Assembly (NCBI RefSeq): GCF_000022205.1
Contig: NC_012028.1
Location: 461,944-525,943 of the forward strand
Direction of reading: 5' to 3'
Length of the DNA stretch: 64,000 nt
Origin: Halorubrum lacusprofundi ATCC 49239
GTDB lineage: Archaea; Halobacteriota; Halobacteria; Halobacteriales; Haloferacaceae
Shown piece by piece: positions 42,783-51,683 of this stretch (its first letter is position 1; each line of letters begins with the position of its first letter). The translations under genes and the position numbers were made by a program. Under the pieces are notes generated by a model that was not told the origin of the DNA, did not search any database, and saw nothing but the letters and a program-made list of their open reading frames with translations.

Positions 42783-43069
42783 TTTTCCCTGCAACTGCTC
42801 GGTGAGTGGACGACAGACTGGAACTGTCACTCAGCGTCTAATTTGTAGAAACCAATACTGCGAAGGTCTGGATCGTCAGCATAAGAATTCTATATAGCGA
42901 TATAAACTTTATATTACACGTCTGAAACCACTCAAACGGTGTATTTGCACGCTAAAAGCCTTCTACTCCAACTCTACCAAACCACAATACCGAATTTAGG
43001 CCACTGTGCATTAGTCCAGTAATACACACAGGTTTTACTAGGGTCGCCGCTGTACGGGAAGCAAGAAAG
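42783..43069. other. intergenic region before integrase
   Basis: About 290 bp, AT-rich in the middle (TATATAGCGATATAAACTTTATA). No gene or tRNA-like att site was recognised, although its place before a recombinase makes an attachment site possible. Confidence 0.35.
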
Positions 43070-44212
43070 ATGGACACCGATCAACAGGACGCTTCTCCGG
43101 GGGTTCAGCCCATCGAAGACGCCGTCGACGAGTTCCTCCAGCGTGGCTCCAAGTCTGGCAACTACAAATCGAACTTAGAACACGTGTTGACACAGTGGCG
43201 AACCAACTGGCCCGGAGCCAGCGGCATCGAGACACTCGACGACGTCGACAAGAAGGTCATGGCCGACTACGCCACTCACCTCAAACGACGGATCGATGCT
43301 CGCCAGTCGACCACCACTGACAGCGACTCTGGCATCACGATCTCGACGGCATGGGCGTACTATGATAATGTCTCGGCGTTCCTTGACTACTGCTTAGAGT
43401 GGGACAAGATCAGCGAGAACCCGGCACAGAAAGCGATAGCCAAAGACCAGCTCCCCGAACGGCCGTCGACGGTCAGTGGCTCCCAACAGTTCTGGTCGAC
43501 TGAGGAACGCCGACAGCTCCTCGATCACGTCGACCGGCGAGCCTCCAAGGCTATCGACGAACGCGGAACTGGCGCGGTCGTCGAGCTTCGAGACAAAGCA
43601 CTGGCATACGTCCTAGCCTTTACGGGCGTGCGTGGTGGCGAGATCCTGAAAGACTCTCGCGACGACCGCCGAGTGGGGCTTCGGTGGGCCGACGTTAACA
43701 TCGAAGACAACCAAATCACAATCCTCGGCAAGAACCAACAGCGCGAGCCCGCACCACTGCCCGAACAGACCCATCGGCCACTCCAACAACTCAAACGCGC
43801 CGTCGACCCAGCTTCGGACGACTGGCCGGTGTTTGTCTCGCTACACGCGCCCTCAATGTACGGTGTGTTGCCCGACGGGTTCGAACGGCCTGATAACGAC
43901 GAGCAGAGCCTACTAGACCACTGTCGGACTCTTGGGGTTGTGCCGCCAGCACTCTCGACAAACGGCGCTCGATCAGTGTTGAAGCGACTCTGCGAGGATG
44001 GGGATATCGACGTCGACGGCGACGACAAGTATCTCACACTACACGGTGCACGGCGTGGAGTGGGCGAGAAACTGTATCGGGAACGTGGGGCCGCAGCCGC
44101 TCAACGGACGCTCCGACACGCCGATCCGAAGACGACCTCCGAGATGTACTCACACATCGAGACCAGCGAGAACGCCGAGAACGTGAGTGAGGTCTTCAGG
44201 GACGAGCGGTGA
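43070..44212 (+). CDS. tyrosine recombinase/integrase
   Basis: 380 residues. An N-terminal SAM-like core-binding domain (~12-125) precedes the catalytic domain with the R..HxxR..H..Y set: Arg188 (TGVRGGEI), His325 and Arg328 (LHGARRG), His350 (RHADPKTT) and Tyr360 (SEMYSH). All catalytic residues are present. This type is common on haloarchaeal plasmids and integrated elements, often near ParA genes, as here. Likely role: resolution of multimers or integration. Confidence 0.92.
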   Translation: MDTDQQDASPGVQPIEDAVDEFLQRGSKSGNYKSNLEHVLTQWRTNWPGASGIETLDDVDKKVMADYATHLKRRIDARQSTTTDSDSGITISTAWAYYDNVSAFLDYCLEWDKISENPAQKAIAKDQLPERPSTVSGSQQFWSTEERRQLLDHVDRRASKAIDERGTGAVVELRDKALAYVLAFTGVRGGEILKDSRDDRRVGLRWADVNIEDNQITILGKNQQREPAPLPEQTHRPLQQLKRAVDPASDDWPVFVSLHAPSMYGVLPDGFERPDNDEQSLLDHCRTLGVVPPALSTNGARSVLKRLCEDGDIDVDGDDKYLTLHGARRGVGEKLYRERGAAAAQRTLRHADPKTTSEMYSHIETSENAENVSEVFRDER

Positions 44213-44470
44213 CAACACGCCCGACAACAGCCCTCCAAGAGCTACGATCCCTCGGTCGAACGCCACTGCGAGTCCGATCATCGCCATGACGCCGATATAG
44301 AAGGTCGCCCGCTTTACTCGCGTCGTCCGATTCTCACCGTACTCGCCTTCGTTTCTCGGTTGGCCCTTCAACCGGTCGCCTGTCTTTGCCCACACAAATA
44401 CACCAACTAAACCGATTACGATGATTGTGGCTGCGGGATACTGCGACACCAGATGTTGTATTCTATTCAT
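44150..44470 (-). CDS. small membrane protein convergent with integrase
   Basis: 106 residues with two or three hydrophobic segments (TIIVIGLVGVFVWAKTG, IGVMAMIGLAVAFDRGIVAL, LGGLLSGVLSPL). Its 3' end overlaps the integrase by 63 bp on the opposite strand. Found in similar positions on haloarchaeal plasmids; function unknown. Confidence 0.65.
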   Translation of the reverse strand: MNRIQHLVSQYPAATIIVIGLVGVFVWAKTGDRLKGQPRNEGEYGENRTTRVKRATFYIGVMAMIGLAVAFDRGIVALGGLLSGVLSPLVPEDLTHVLGVLAGLDV

Positions 44471-44694
44471 AGTCTGTCTCCTGATATTTTCTTTTGCCCC
44501 TGAGTTTCACCATTCGGGACAGAACTTACACGAACGTCTCCTGCTTAGTGTTTGCGACAGTCTGGACCCCCAAGGGGTGCTCTCAATAGTCCACGCGCAT
44601 GCGTGCGTAAAATATCAGACTAGTCAACATACCGATTCTGAGTATTTGGGTATTGAATCTGATACAACGATCGAATGAAAGGCAGTCTTCGACT

Positions 44695-44820
44695 ATGTGC
44701 GAACCATTCGCTCAAGAAGGTAGCTTCGGAGTTCGAGGCCGACTACAACGCGGTTCGACACAGCTCGTCGCCCACGAGATTCACGAACCGACGCGATACG
44801 GGAGTAGTGAGCCTGAGTGA
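44695..44820 (+). CDS. 41-residue small protein
   Basis: MCEPFAQEGSFGVRGRLQRG and so on, ending GSSEPE. The stop overlaps the GTG start of the next gene (GTGA), which argues for a real translated ORF. No family recognised. Confidence 0.45.
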   Translation: MCEPFAQEGSFGVRGRLQRGSTQLVAHEIHEPTRYGSSEPE

Positions 44821-45200
44821 TTGCCGTCGACCTGCTTTCGGTCGGTGTGGTCCTCGCTATGGCGGTCGTCTACGCGGTCGACACTATCCGCGACCGACTG
44901 GACCCCAAACCACCTGAAGGGACGACTAACCACGTCGAGTGGCTGTATGCGACCAACCAGATCATCCTCGCCACGTCGATGTCCACGAAGACCCCAAAGC
45001 GACGAAGATTCCGACAGCGGTCGAACGGATCGACGGCATCGGCACCGAACTGAGCTTTGCGGTTGCCGAACGCTACGATACCATTACTGAAATCAAATAT
45101 GCCACCGAAGACTACCTCAGACGAATCCACGACATCGGACCACAGCGAGCCCGCGCAATCAAGGACCGATTCGATGTTTCAAAACGTGTAGTAAGAATGT
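44817..45200 (+). pseudogene. frameshifted membrane-anchored HhH protein
   Basis: Starts with a transmembrane segment (DLLSVGVVLAMAVVYAVDTI) and NHVEWLYATNQI in one frame. After about 44975 the natural continuation is in another frame: HVDVHEDPKATKIPTAVERI, then two HhH motifs (IDGIGTELSFAVAERYDT and IHDIGPQRARAIKDRF). One frameshift therefore splits the gene. The 3' end is uncertain and runs towards the convergent partition genes. Confidence 0.55.
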
Positions 45201-45223
45201 CTTATGATTGCAGTAAACTTTTT

Positions 45224-45610
45224 TTACCCCTGTCGACGCGCTTCGAGCAACTTTTCGGCGACCAGTTCGGGATTCTCGGCGGCCAGCCGAAGGGTTGCAT
45301 CATGCAGCTCTCGCTTCGAGGCATTCCGTACGTCTTGCTTCCTGAGCGACCGTTCGATGTCTAGTTCCAGGGCATCATCGTATTCGTCCCACGTCGACGG
45401 GCGCGCATAGATCGGCGACTGCTTGGCTTCATCGTAGTTGAACGCCGTCTCGTGAATATCGCCGGTTGCGTCAGGCTGTGACTCTGGTTCAGGTTCGGAC
45501 GTGGTCGGCTCCGATTTTGATTCTGTTTCGGGCTCTAGGTCGTCGTCGTCATCTTGCTGGCGAGACTGTGCTTCCATATCCGAAAGCTCGCTAAACCGGT
45601 CACTCCCCAT
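45224..45610 (-). CDS. ParB-like/partition accessory protein
   Basis: About 128 residues from ATG 45610, which overlaps the parA stop. An acidic, low-complexity N-terminal half (poly-Asp, Glu, Ser, Pro) is followed by a helical C-terminus (ALELDIERSLRKQDVRNASK, then ELVAEKLLEARRQG). No ParB or HTH domain is visible, but small proteins of this design follow ParA on haloarchaeal plasmids and may bind the centromere. Confidence 0.6.
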   Translation of the reverse strand: MGSDRFSELSDMEAQSRQQDDDDDLEPETESKSEPTTSEPEPESQPDATGDIHETAFNYDEAKQSPIYARPSTWDEYDDALELDIERSLRKQDVRNASKRELHDATLRLAAENPELVAEKLLEARRQG

Positions 45611-46457
45611 TGATCCCACCTCGGACGACGATATCGGCGAGTTCGTCAAGCCTATCGATCATATCACTGTCTGGGTCGTACTCTGCCAGTGGGACGCCCT
45701 CACGCCACGCACGTTTGAACGCAATTCGTTGTCGGATACCCGGATCAATTTCCTCGTCGTCGTCGAACAGCGACGGGTGGCCGAACGGAGGCAAGAGGTC
45801 GCCAAACGATTCGTTGAGTTCGTCGCAGAGCCACTGAGACTCGTTATCCGACAGCATCATGTTCGGGACAATAGCGAGGATGTCGACATCAGTGTGGTCA
45901 CGGGCCGGGACGATTTCGGTTTTTAATAAGGTCTCGAAGCCCCGAACCGACTCTTCAGCAGGCGTCATCGGGACGATCACGTTACCCGCTCCGAAGATTG
46001 CGGCCTCTCGAAACAGCGAATCTGAATCGCCGGGTGTATCGAAGACGACGTAATCGTAGCGGTCTCCGAGTACAATATCGAGGAGCTGCTGTTTGATGAC
46101 GAGGATGGCAAAGCGGTTCTCGGCGTCAATGATTGACTCCGACGTTGCGAGATCGGCACTAGATGGGATGAGGTCGAAGCCCTCACGTTCGATGATAATG
46201 TCGTCGAGCGACGGGTCTACCGTTTCGTCGTCATCAGCCATGGCGGCTTCTTTGAGGTATGTGCCGATGTGGTCCTCCAAGTCGTAGGCATCGGCCTCAC
46301 CCACTCCCTCGGTGGCATTACCTGCTGGATCAATGTCGACGAGGAGTGTCCGACCACGCTGCTGGAGCCGGTCGGCGAGATTGATTGCGACTGCCGTCTT
46401 TCCGACGCCGCCTTTCGTCAGCGAGACGGCGACCGCTCGTGGTTCGCCGACAGTCAT
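45600..46457 (-). CDS. parA: ParA-family partition ATPase
   Basis: 285 residues. The deviant Walker A KGGVGKTAVA sits at ~14-23, Walker A' VDIDPAGNAT near 39, and Walker B YVVFDTPGDSDSL near 140. ParA drives segregation of plasmids by ATP-dependent DNA binding. Start ATG 46457. Pyrimidine-rich direct repeats 54 and 210 bp upstream are candidate centromere or operator sites. Confidence 0.93.
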   Translation of the reverse strand: MTVGEPRAVAVSLTKGGVGKTAVAINLADRLQQRGRTLLVDIDPAGNATEGVGEADAYDLEDHIGTYLKEAAMADDDETVDPSLDDIIIEREGFDLIPSSADLATSESIIDAENRFAILVIKQQLLDIVLGDRYDYVVFDTPGDSDSLFREAAIFGAGNVIVPMTPAEESVRGFETLLKTEIVPARDHTDVDILAIVPNMMLSDNESQWLCDELNESFGDLLPPFGHPSLFDDDEEIDPGIRQRIAFKRAWREGVPLAEYDPDSDMIDRLDELADIVVRGGINGE

Positions 46458-46510
46458 TGGTCGACCTCGCTGATTGAGTTGGGACTATCTGGCCTATCTA
46501 ACCTATCCCT

Positions 46511-46543
46511 TCTATTCGTTCTATCCTTTCTTTCCATTCTATT
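46511..46543. repeat. 33-bp direct repeat, copy 1, upstream of parA
   Basis: Pyrimidine-rich; begins TCTATTCGTTCTATCC and ends CCATTCTATT. Identical to 46667-46699. Both copies are preceded by ATCTAACCTAT and contain repeated CTATTC/CTATCC words, as iterons would. Confidence 0.75.
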
Positions 46544-46666
46544 CTTTCGATTACTTCGGTCAAACCCTTTCATTGATGTCTCTTATTATACCCGAGACAG
46601 ACGGCCTACAAAACCATTCTGGTGGTGATGAAATTCAAATCTATCTAACCTATTTAACCTATTCTT

Positions 46667-46699
46667 TCTATTCGTTCTATCCTTTCTTTCCATTCTATT
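46667..46699. repeat. 33-bp direct repeat, copy 2, upstream of parA
   Basis: Perfect second copy, 156 bp from the first, with further partial words on both sides (CTATTTAACCTATTC before it, GTTCTATTCG after it). Candidate parS-like site or ParA operator. Confidence 0.75.
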
Positions 46700-46811
46700 T
46701 GTTCTATTCGCTGGTTAGTCGGATGGGACTCGGCTTAATTACAGACATAGTCACACAGCATGGCTCATCTTGATCTCCACGGCAAGGGGTGGATGCGAGA
46801 CGCTTCAATCT

Positions 46812-46966
46812 CGCTCTTATGTAGAAACGTGGAAAATCGCAGTAGAGTGCCTCTGGGAATGTTTTCTCTGGGAATTGGATTCTGTCGATATCGGATTTCA
46901 CACCGCACTCCACGCAGATATCTCTCAGCAGGGGTCGACCTGTTTCCACAGCTCTACATAAGAGCG
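46812..46966. mobile_element. 155-bp MITE-like element
   Basis: Non-coding, with terminal inverted repeats CGCTCTTATGTAGA (46812) and TCTACATAAGAGCG (to 46966). The outer nine bases, CGCTCTTAT, also begin the terminal repeat of the IS701-like element 55 bp away, so that transposase family may mobilise it. No clear target duplication. Confidence 0.6.
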
Positions 46967-46973
46967 ATAAGAC

Positions 46974-47015
46974 TTTACCAACAAAGAAGGCGATGAATTC
47001 TCTTTGTTGGTTAAA
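46974..47015. repeat. GTTGG hairpin, copy 1
   Basis: Arms TTTACCAACAAAGA and TCTTTGTTGGTTAAA form a long stem with one bulge. A related hairpin is at 53365-53403. It lies between the MITE and the IS701-like element. Confidence 0.6.
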
Positions 47016-47021
47016 GCTGTA

Positions 47022-48625
47022 CGCTCTTATCACTACTTCTGCGGTTGATCACCAGTCAGTCAACCCCCTCACCATGGCTGCACCGAGGTTTCTCGCTTTC
47101 TCTCGTCTCAGTCCTTTGTGTTCTGCAATCTGTGTAGCCATCTCATAGACCAGTTCTCGAGCAACTTCGGGAAACGAAGGGAGCCGAGCGGTCGCGCTTC
47201 GCGCGGCCCGCTCGGATGCAATGAATGCATGCGTGAGTAAGACAATCGTCACGTGGTGATGCCATCCTTTCCACGTACGGCCTTCGAATTGATCCAATCC
47301 GAGTACCTGTTTGGTGTCTTCGTGAAAACGCTCGATTGCCCACCGAAGGTGGGCATATCTCACTAACTCTCCTAAGTTCCACTCGTCAACTCCCCAGCAC
47401 AACCACGCTCGCAACTTATCTTCAGCATCCTCAATCAGAAGCCATACTGTTTCGTCTGAAACTCGCCGTTTTGCTACGCTCTTCACAACACGAACACGAG
47501 TGCGAAAGAACCGCCCAGTAAGCGGTTCTTTCGTTCCTTCTGCCCACGTTACTTCCCTCCAATCTTCATCATCAAGGTCAGCACAGATCTCTACAGCGGA
47601 CTGGGAAATCACGTCCTCAGGATATCGTGGTTCGGACGGGGGTCGGCCACGATCCGACCCCCGTCCAGGCTCCTCTATTGGTGTTGATTCTGGAATAACA
47701 GGTAGTGTTTTAGGTCTGATGCCAAGGATGTAGGGTTCGTTCCATTCTCTGAGTTGTGTACGGAACGAGAGATACTTTCCATACCCTGAGTCGGCCCCCA
47801 CGCAGGCGTGGGGGACCGACGCTTGCCTGGCTCGTGAAACGAGGTCAATTGCAATTTCCGGCTTCGTTCGGAAACCAATGTTCTCAGCGACATCACACTG
47901 CTGTCGTCGGTCTTCAAATTCATCATCTTCAATCCACTTGCGGGGAAGATACAACTCGAATCCAAGCGGCCACGTGAGCTGGTCGGCGTTCCGGGCCTGA
48001 GTGGTTGGCGTAACCTTTGAACGGTCTGGCGTCAGTAACAGGCCAGCGGAGACCGATCGTTCAATGGACGAGAACTCAAGTATTCAAACGTGGTGCAGAC
48101 CACTCTCGCCCGGAACTGCCGCTACAAGATCAACGCCGACCTGACAGGAAGCAATCTTCCCGATTGATCCGGCGTACTGACGGTTGACACCCACACTATG
48201 ATGACCTTGTTTGAGCATATCAACATCGTCGACGATCAGCATCGCCGCAGGCGATGCGATCGTCTCTGGGATCTGTTGATTGAGATGATTTTGGACGGCC
48301 TCATATCCCCATGGACTTTCGCTAATGAACCGCCTTACGCGGTGTTCGTTAACTGCAAGCCGTTTTCCGATTCCTCGAAAAGTTTTGTGGCTGCCTGGAC
48401 GGATCAGACCTTCAACGTAGGCTGGAGCAACGTTCCACGTGTTAGCTGCACGCGACCAGGTAGACCCATCGGGGCGCGTCGTGAACGCGCCCCGAAGGGG
48501 AGCAAGGAACCGCCGGATGGCGGTTTTTGGAGTTCGTATACCGAACGAGATACCGTTCATACAGATCTATAGAGCATGAACAGAGATAGCACCGCCGCTG
48601 AACCGCAGAAGTAGTGGTAAGAGCG
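47022..48625 (-). mobile_element. IS701-like insertion sequence, ~1.6 kb
   Basis: The 25-bp terminal inverted repeats start CGCTCTTATCACTACTTC (47022) on the left and end GTAGTGGTAAGAGCG (48625) on the right, with one mismatch. They bracket one transposase gene on the minus strand that is broken by an in-frame stop. Flanks do not show a target duplication. Confidence 0.8.
47049..48560 (-). pseudogene. IS701-like DDE transposase with one in-frame TGA
   Basis: The N-terminal part (48560 down to the stop at 48084-48086) has the first catalytic Asp in MLIVDDVDMLKQGHHSVGV and continues GSIGKIASCQVGVDLVAAVP. The C-terminal part is in the same frame, with NADQLTWPLGFELYLPRKW, the second Asp in ACVGADSGYGKYLSF and the Glu in LRWAIERFHEDTKQVLGLDQ. 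Only one TGA separates them, so inactivation is recent, unless readthrough occurs. The stretch between the stop and NADQLTW is less family-like and may hold a second change. Confidence 0.8.
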
Positions 48626-48653
48626 GCTATTTTTATTCTTGATTGTGAGTTCC

Positions 48654-49682
48654 TCAGCGATCTGTGAGCCCGACACCCTCCGCCAAGAGTTTGTGGGATC
48701 GAAGCGTGTCGTCGTGGTCGGCAATGACATCCTGGATCATGACTTCCTCGACACCCACTCGGTCTGTGAGTTGCTCAAGTAGACCAGCGAGCGTTTCCGG
48801 GCTCCCCGAGATTGCTCTGGGCCATTCGTTGGGATCAAGCGTTGCTGGCGTTGGCTCGGGGACATATCCAAGTTCTTCGATACTCTCTTCGACCGACGGA
48901 ACAGTCCCAACGACCCCCCGTTGCATACGCTTGAACGATGCCTCGGCAGAGGCGCGGAGCCGTGCTGCCTTCTCGTCTGTTTCTGCACACACTGCGTTGA
49001 CCGCGACCATCCCCTGTGGTTCAGCGATCCTTCCAGCCTGTTGTGATGGCTGGAACTGCGTGTGATACTCTTCGAATGCACGAGTGGCAAACTGTGGCCG
49101 AATGAACGCCGCAAAACAGTAGGGGACGCCGAGCTCGGCTGCGAGTGCTGCACTCGATGGACTCGACCCAAGGGTCCATGGCCTTGGTCGCTCCTTAGAT
49201 GAGCATGGGATTTCCACCTCGCTGTAGGCGTGTTCATCTGGGTAGGTCTCATAGAGATGATTAATGACCGCGGTAATCTTTTCGGCGTGGTCCTTGTCTG
49301 GATTCTCGACGCGGCGGTCCGTTCCCAGAGCACGGTCGACGGCTGGTGATCCGTTCGCCCGACCCAGTCCAGCGTCGATACGACCCGGTGCGAGTCCATC
49401 TAACGTTCCGAAGAGCTCTGCGACTTTGAATGGACTGTAGTGGTTGAGTAGGACGGCCCCAGATCCCAGTCGAATCGAGTCCGTTTCAGCAGCGAGGTGA
49501 CCGAGGAGTACCTCAGGAGTCGTCCCTGCAAGAGAGTGTGCCATCCCGTGGTGTTCAGCAACCCAGAATCGGGAGTATCCAAGCCTTTCGGCCTGCTGAG
49601 CAGCTGTGGCCGTGTTCGAGTAGGCCTCAGTCGCAGTCCCACCGTCGGGAACTGGAGAGAGATCTACAATAGAAAGTTCCAT
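48654..49682 (-). CDS. luciferase-like flavin monooxygenase
   Basis: 342 residues, a full-length LLM-class enzyme of the MsnO8-like subgroup: an N-terminal LSPVPDG, WVAEHHGMAHSLAGTTPEVL near residue 40, IRLGSGAVLLNHYSPFKVAE near 70, and PGRIDAGLGRANG near 100. Such enzymes use reduced F420 or FMN to oxidise small molecules. It lies between two insertion elements and has no functional neighbour; the substrate is unknown. Start ATG 49682. Confidence 0.9.
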   Translation of the reverse strand: MELSIVDLSPVPDGGTATEAYSNTATAAQQAERLGYSRFWVAEHHGMAHSLAGTTPEVLLGHLAAETDSIRLGSGAVLLNHYSPFKVAELFGTLDGLAPGRIDAGLGRANGSPAVDRALGTDRRVENPDKDHAEKITAVINHLYETYPDEHAYSEVEIPCSSKERPRPWTLGSSPSSAALAAELGVPYCFAAFIRPQFATRAFEEYHTQFQPSQQAGRIAEPQGMVAVNAVCAETDEKAARLRASAEASFKRMQRGVVGTVPSVEESIEELGYVPEPTPATLDPNEWPRAISGSPETLAGLLEQLTDRVGVEEVMIQDVIADHDDTLRSHKLLAEGVGLTDR

Positions 49683-49987
49683 ATCTCATTTCAATAGATG
49701 GAAGCCATTACAGTTTGTGTGACCGGATCTGATTAGGCACTTTGATATCCGTTCAAGTATTCCCTCAGTAGCACTTATTCACCGTTATTTGAGGAGTGAG
49801 TTGGACATCCGTTTTGGGAAGCCGACAATTCGCTGATAGAGGCTCAGTTGTTCCTCATTGTCTCCTTCACGAAGATACGACCGTGTTCGCTGGCTGATAA
49901 TCTCGACTGACAAGACTAGCAACACAATGAACAGGATCGTCGACATCATATTGGTAAACTGGAAGGTTTGCTGCTCGGTGACATCCT

Positions 49988-50007
49988 CCTCGCCGTAAAC
50001 GGCGAGG
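49988..50007. repeat. IS1341 right-end hairpin
   Basis: CCTCGCCG-TAAA-CGGCGAGG on the plus strand, identical to the hairpin at 21792-21811 when read in element orientation. Confidence 0.85.
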
Positions 50008-50030
50008 CTTCCCTGCCGCAGTTGGGATAT

Positions 50031-51335
50031 TTATCGTTTGCAGATGCTCGCCTGTTGAGCGAACGTCCCCTGTCCACAGCTGGGGTCGTGTTCTCCACGA
50101 CGGAACAGGTTGACTACTGGACGTGCCACACGCCCGCTACACCTATCCCCGGATGATCGGGGACTCGGAGTTACCTTTTGTGCTTGGTCTAACCGACGCC
50201 GAATGTTCTCTGCACCATTCGAGTCGGCGTTCATCACGGCTTCACACCCACGACAGACGTACAAGCCGCGCTCTACACGGTTTGCGTCTCGTTTCTGTCC
50301 ACAACACGAACACGTCTTCGACGTGTCTCGTTCGCTCACTACGACCACTGCGATCCCTTCGGCTTTCGCCTTGTAGGTGAGTAAAGTCGTGAAGCGGTCG
50401 AACGCCCATCCGTGCAAGCCTTTGTTTCCACGGTCGCCCCAGTTCCGAGGCTCACCAGTCTCGTCGTCTTTACGTATGCCTCCGAGGTTGCCGACAGCAA
50501 TTGTTCCGATACCTCGTTCAACACACTCTGTAACGATGTGTTTCGTGACAGCGTGTAAGTAGTGCGACCGACGCTCGGAACGCTTCTGCCGGAGTCGGAG
50601 TGCCTTGTTTGACCGGGAGGAGTTGCACTTCGCTATCTCCTTGGCGAAGTACCGTTCGTCAGTCTTGAGAACGTTCCCCGGATACAACTCATGGTCGCCT
50701 GTGGAATACGAGACGGCGGCGAAGTTCGAGATACCGAGGTCGATCCCGGCAGTTTCGTCGCCGGGAGACTCAGCCTCGATCTCATGTTTACAGACGATAT
50801 GAAGTTCCCATTCGTCTCCATTCCAGACTGCTTTTATCTGACGAACATTCTCGACAGCAACATCTGGCCGGGTTTCGATCTCGCAGAGAATGAAATCTGA
50901 CCAGTGTTCTTTGAGGTTGCGGCCTTTCGAGAGGCGTATCCGGTTGTTCTTGCTGTCGTGTTTGAAGCCGTCTTCTTTGAACGTAACCGTCGACCGTGGA
51001 TGATTGTCGCCGTTCTTGCGATACTTCGGTGGGTTTGCGCGGTCGTCCCCGTTTCGGCGTTTGGCATACCACCCGTGGAACGCTTCAGCGAGTTCTTCAA
51101 TGACTCGCTGACTCGACTGTGAATTGAGGTCGGCGTAGCGTTCGTGGTTCTTTAGATATGCCTTGAGTGGGCCATCCTCGGGGATTGTCCCTGTCTCGCT
51201 CCAGATACGGTTGCACGTCCAGCGTGCGATGTTCCAGAGTTTCGAGGCGGCAAACCCAAGCGAGTCCAGATCACCCTTGACCTGTTGCTGATTCCGTATG
51301 GTAGCAACGTAGGTTCGAGTGACCTGAATCGCCAT
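50031..51335 (-). CDS. tnpB: TnpB of IS1341-type element, probably nuclease-deficient
   Basis: 434 residues. The RuvC-I Asp is present (GIDLGIS, Asp199) and so is the RuvC-III Asp (MNADSNGAENIRRR, near 371). The zinc ribbon is TCSCCGQKRD...VCRGCEA. The middle acidic site, normally an acidic dipeptide such as ED or GD before Leu, reads AVGNLGGIRKD (Gly282-Asn283), so the RuvC-II acid is missing. The protein should still bind its RNA and target. Start ATG 51335. It shares element ends but little sequence with the TnpB at 20508-21767. Confidence 0.9.
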   Translation of the reverse strand: MAIQVTRTYVATIRNQQQVKGDLDSLGFAASKLWNIARWTCNRIWSETGTIPEDGPLKAYLKNHERYADLNSQSSQRVIEELAEAFHGWYAKRRNGDDRANPPKYRKNGDNHPRSTVTFKEDGFKHDSKNNRIRLSKGRNLKEHWSDFILCEIETRPDVAVENVRQIKAVWNGDEWELHIVCKHEIEAESPGDETAGIDLGISNFAAVSYSTGDHELYPGNVLKTDERYFAKEIAKCNSSRSNKALRLRQKRSERRSHYLHAVTKHIVTECVERGIGTIAVGNLGGIRKDDETGEPRNWGDRGNKGLHGWAFDRFTTLLTYKAKAEGIAVVVVSERDTSKTCSCCGQKRDANRVERGLYVCRGCEAVMNADSNGAENIRRRLDQAQKVTPSPRSSGDRCSGRVARPVVNLFRRGEHDPSCGQGTFAQQASICKR

Positions 51336-51440
51336 ACATAGACTATGTAAATAAACCTACTTAATGATGTGGGTTAACATTGAATATCCAGCCTGCTATC
51401 CACAGTGGGTTGTGCTGGGGTTGTCGGATTCACGCCCGGT

Positions 51441-51502
51441 CGCCAGACTGCGTCTGGCGGGCAATCAGAAATCAAAGATTTCTGATAACGGCGTGAACGC
51501 CG
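51441..51502. repeat. three hairpins at the IS1341 left end
   Basis: CGCCAGAC-TGC-GTCTGGCG (51441-51459), ATCAGAAATC-AAA-GATTTCTGAT (51464-51486) and CGGCGT-GA-ACGCCG (51489-51502) stand in tandem. The last corresponds in place to the left-end hairpin of the IS605 copy. Confidence 0.7.
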
Positions 51503-51683
51503 GGATTCTCTCCTTGAAAAAGATAGACAACGTCACACCCAAACCGCCAGCACCGATGATGCCGAGACTGACTGCGGAACGGACGTTGTTTTCTAAAATA
51601 AACATCGACCAAGCAATAAATGGCCGAACGATTTGGGTAATCATTCCGAAGGTAATTGTTTGGTCGCGTCTCAGAACCGTTTA

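Larger units (their letters stand above)
49978..51522 (-). mobile_element. IS1341-type element (tnpB only), 1,545 bp
   Basis: Same right end as the element at 19972-21821 (hairpin then GAGGATGTCAC) and the same pentamer TCTAT before the left end, but it has no tnpA. The precise boundaries are supported by in-frame repair of the phnE fragment. It may be mobilised in trans by the IS605 TnpA of this replicon. Confidence 0.88.
49785..51682 (-). pseudogene. phnE-like phosphonate ABC permease fragment, split by IS1341-type element
   Basis: 51682-51523 encodes TITFGMITQIVRPFIAWSMF, then ENNVRSAVSLGIIGAGGLGV, the conserved loop and helix of PhnE permeases. 49977-49785 encodes the last helix and tail, QQTFQFTNMMSTILFIVLL to a stop at 49785. 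Joining the two after removing 49978-51522 gives one frame (VTLSI-EQQTF). The 5' two-thirds is missing, replaced by an ISH6 fragment at 51684, so the gene was dead before or after the element landed. Confidence 0.82.

Noticed and set aside
46874..46966. IS701 left end extending into the MITE
   Set aside because: The IS terminal repeat starts at 47022, and the MITE has its own closed pair of inverted ends.
46704..47033. 109-residue minus-strand ORF
   Set aside because: Runs across the MITE and hairpin; sequence is not protein-like.
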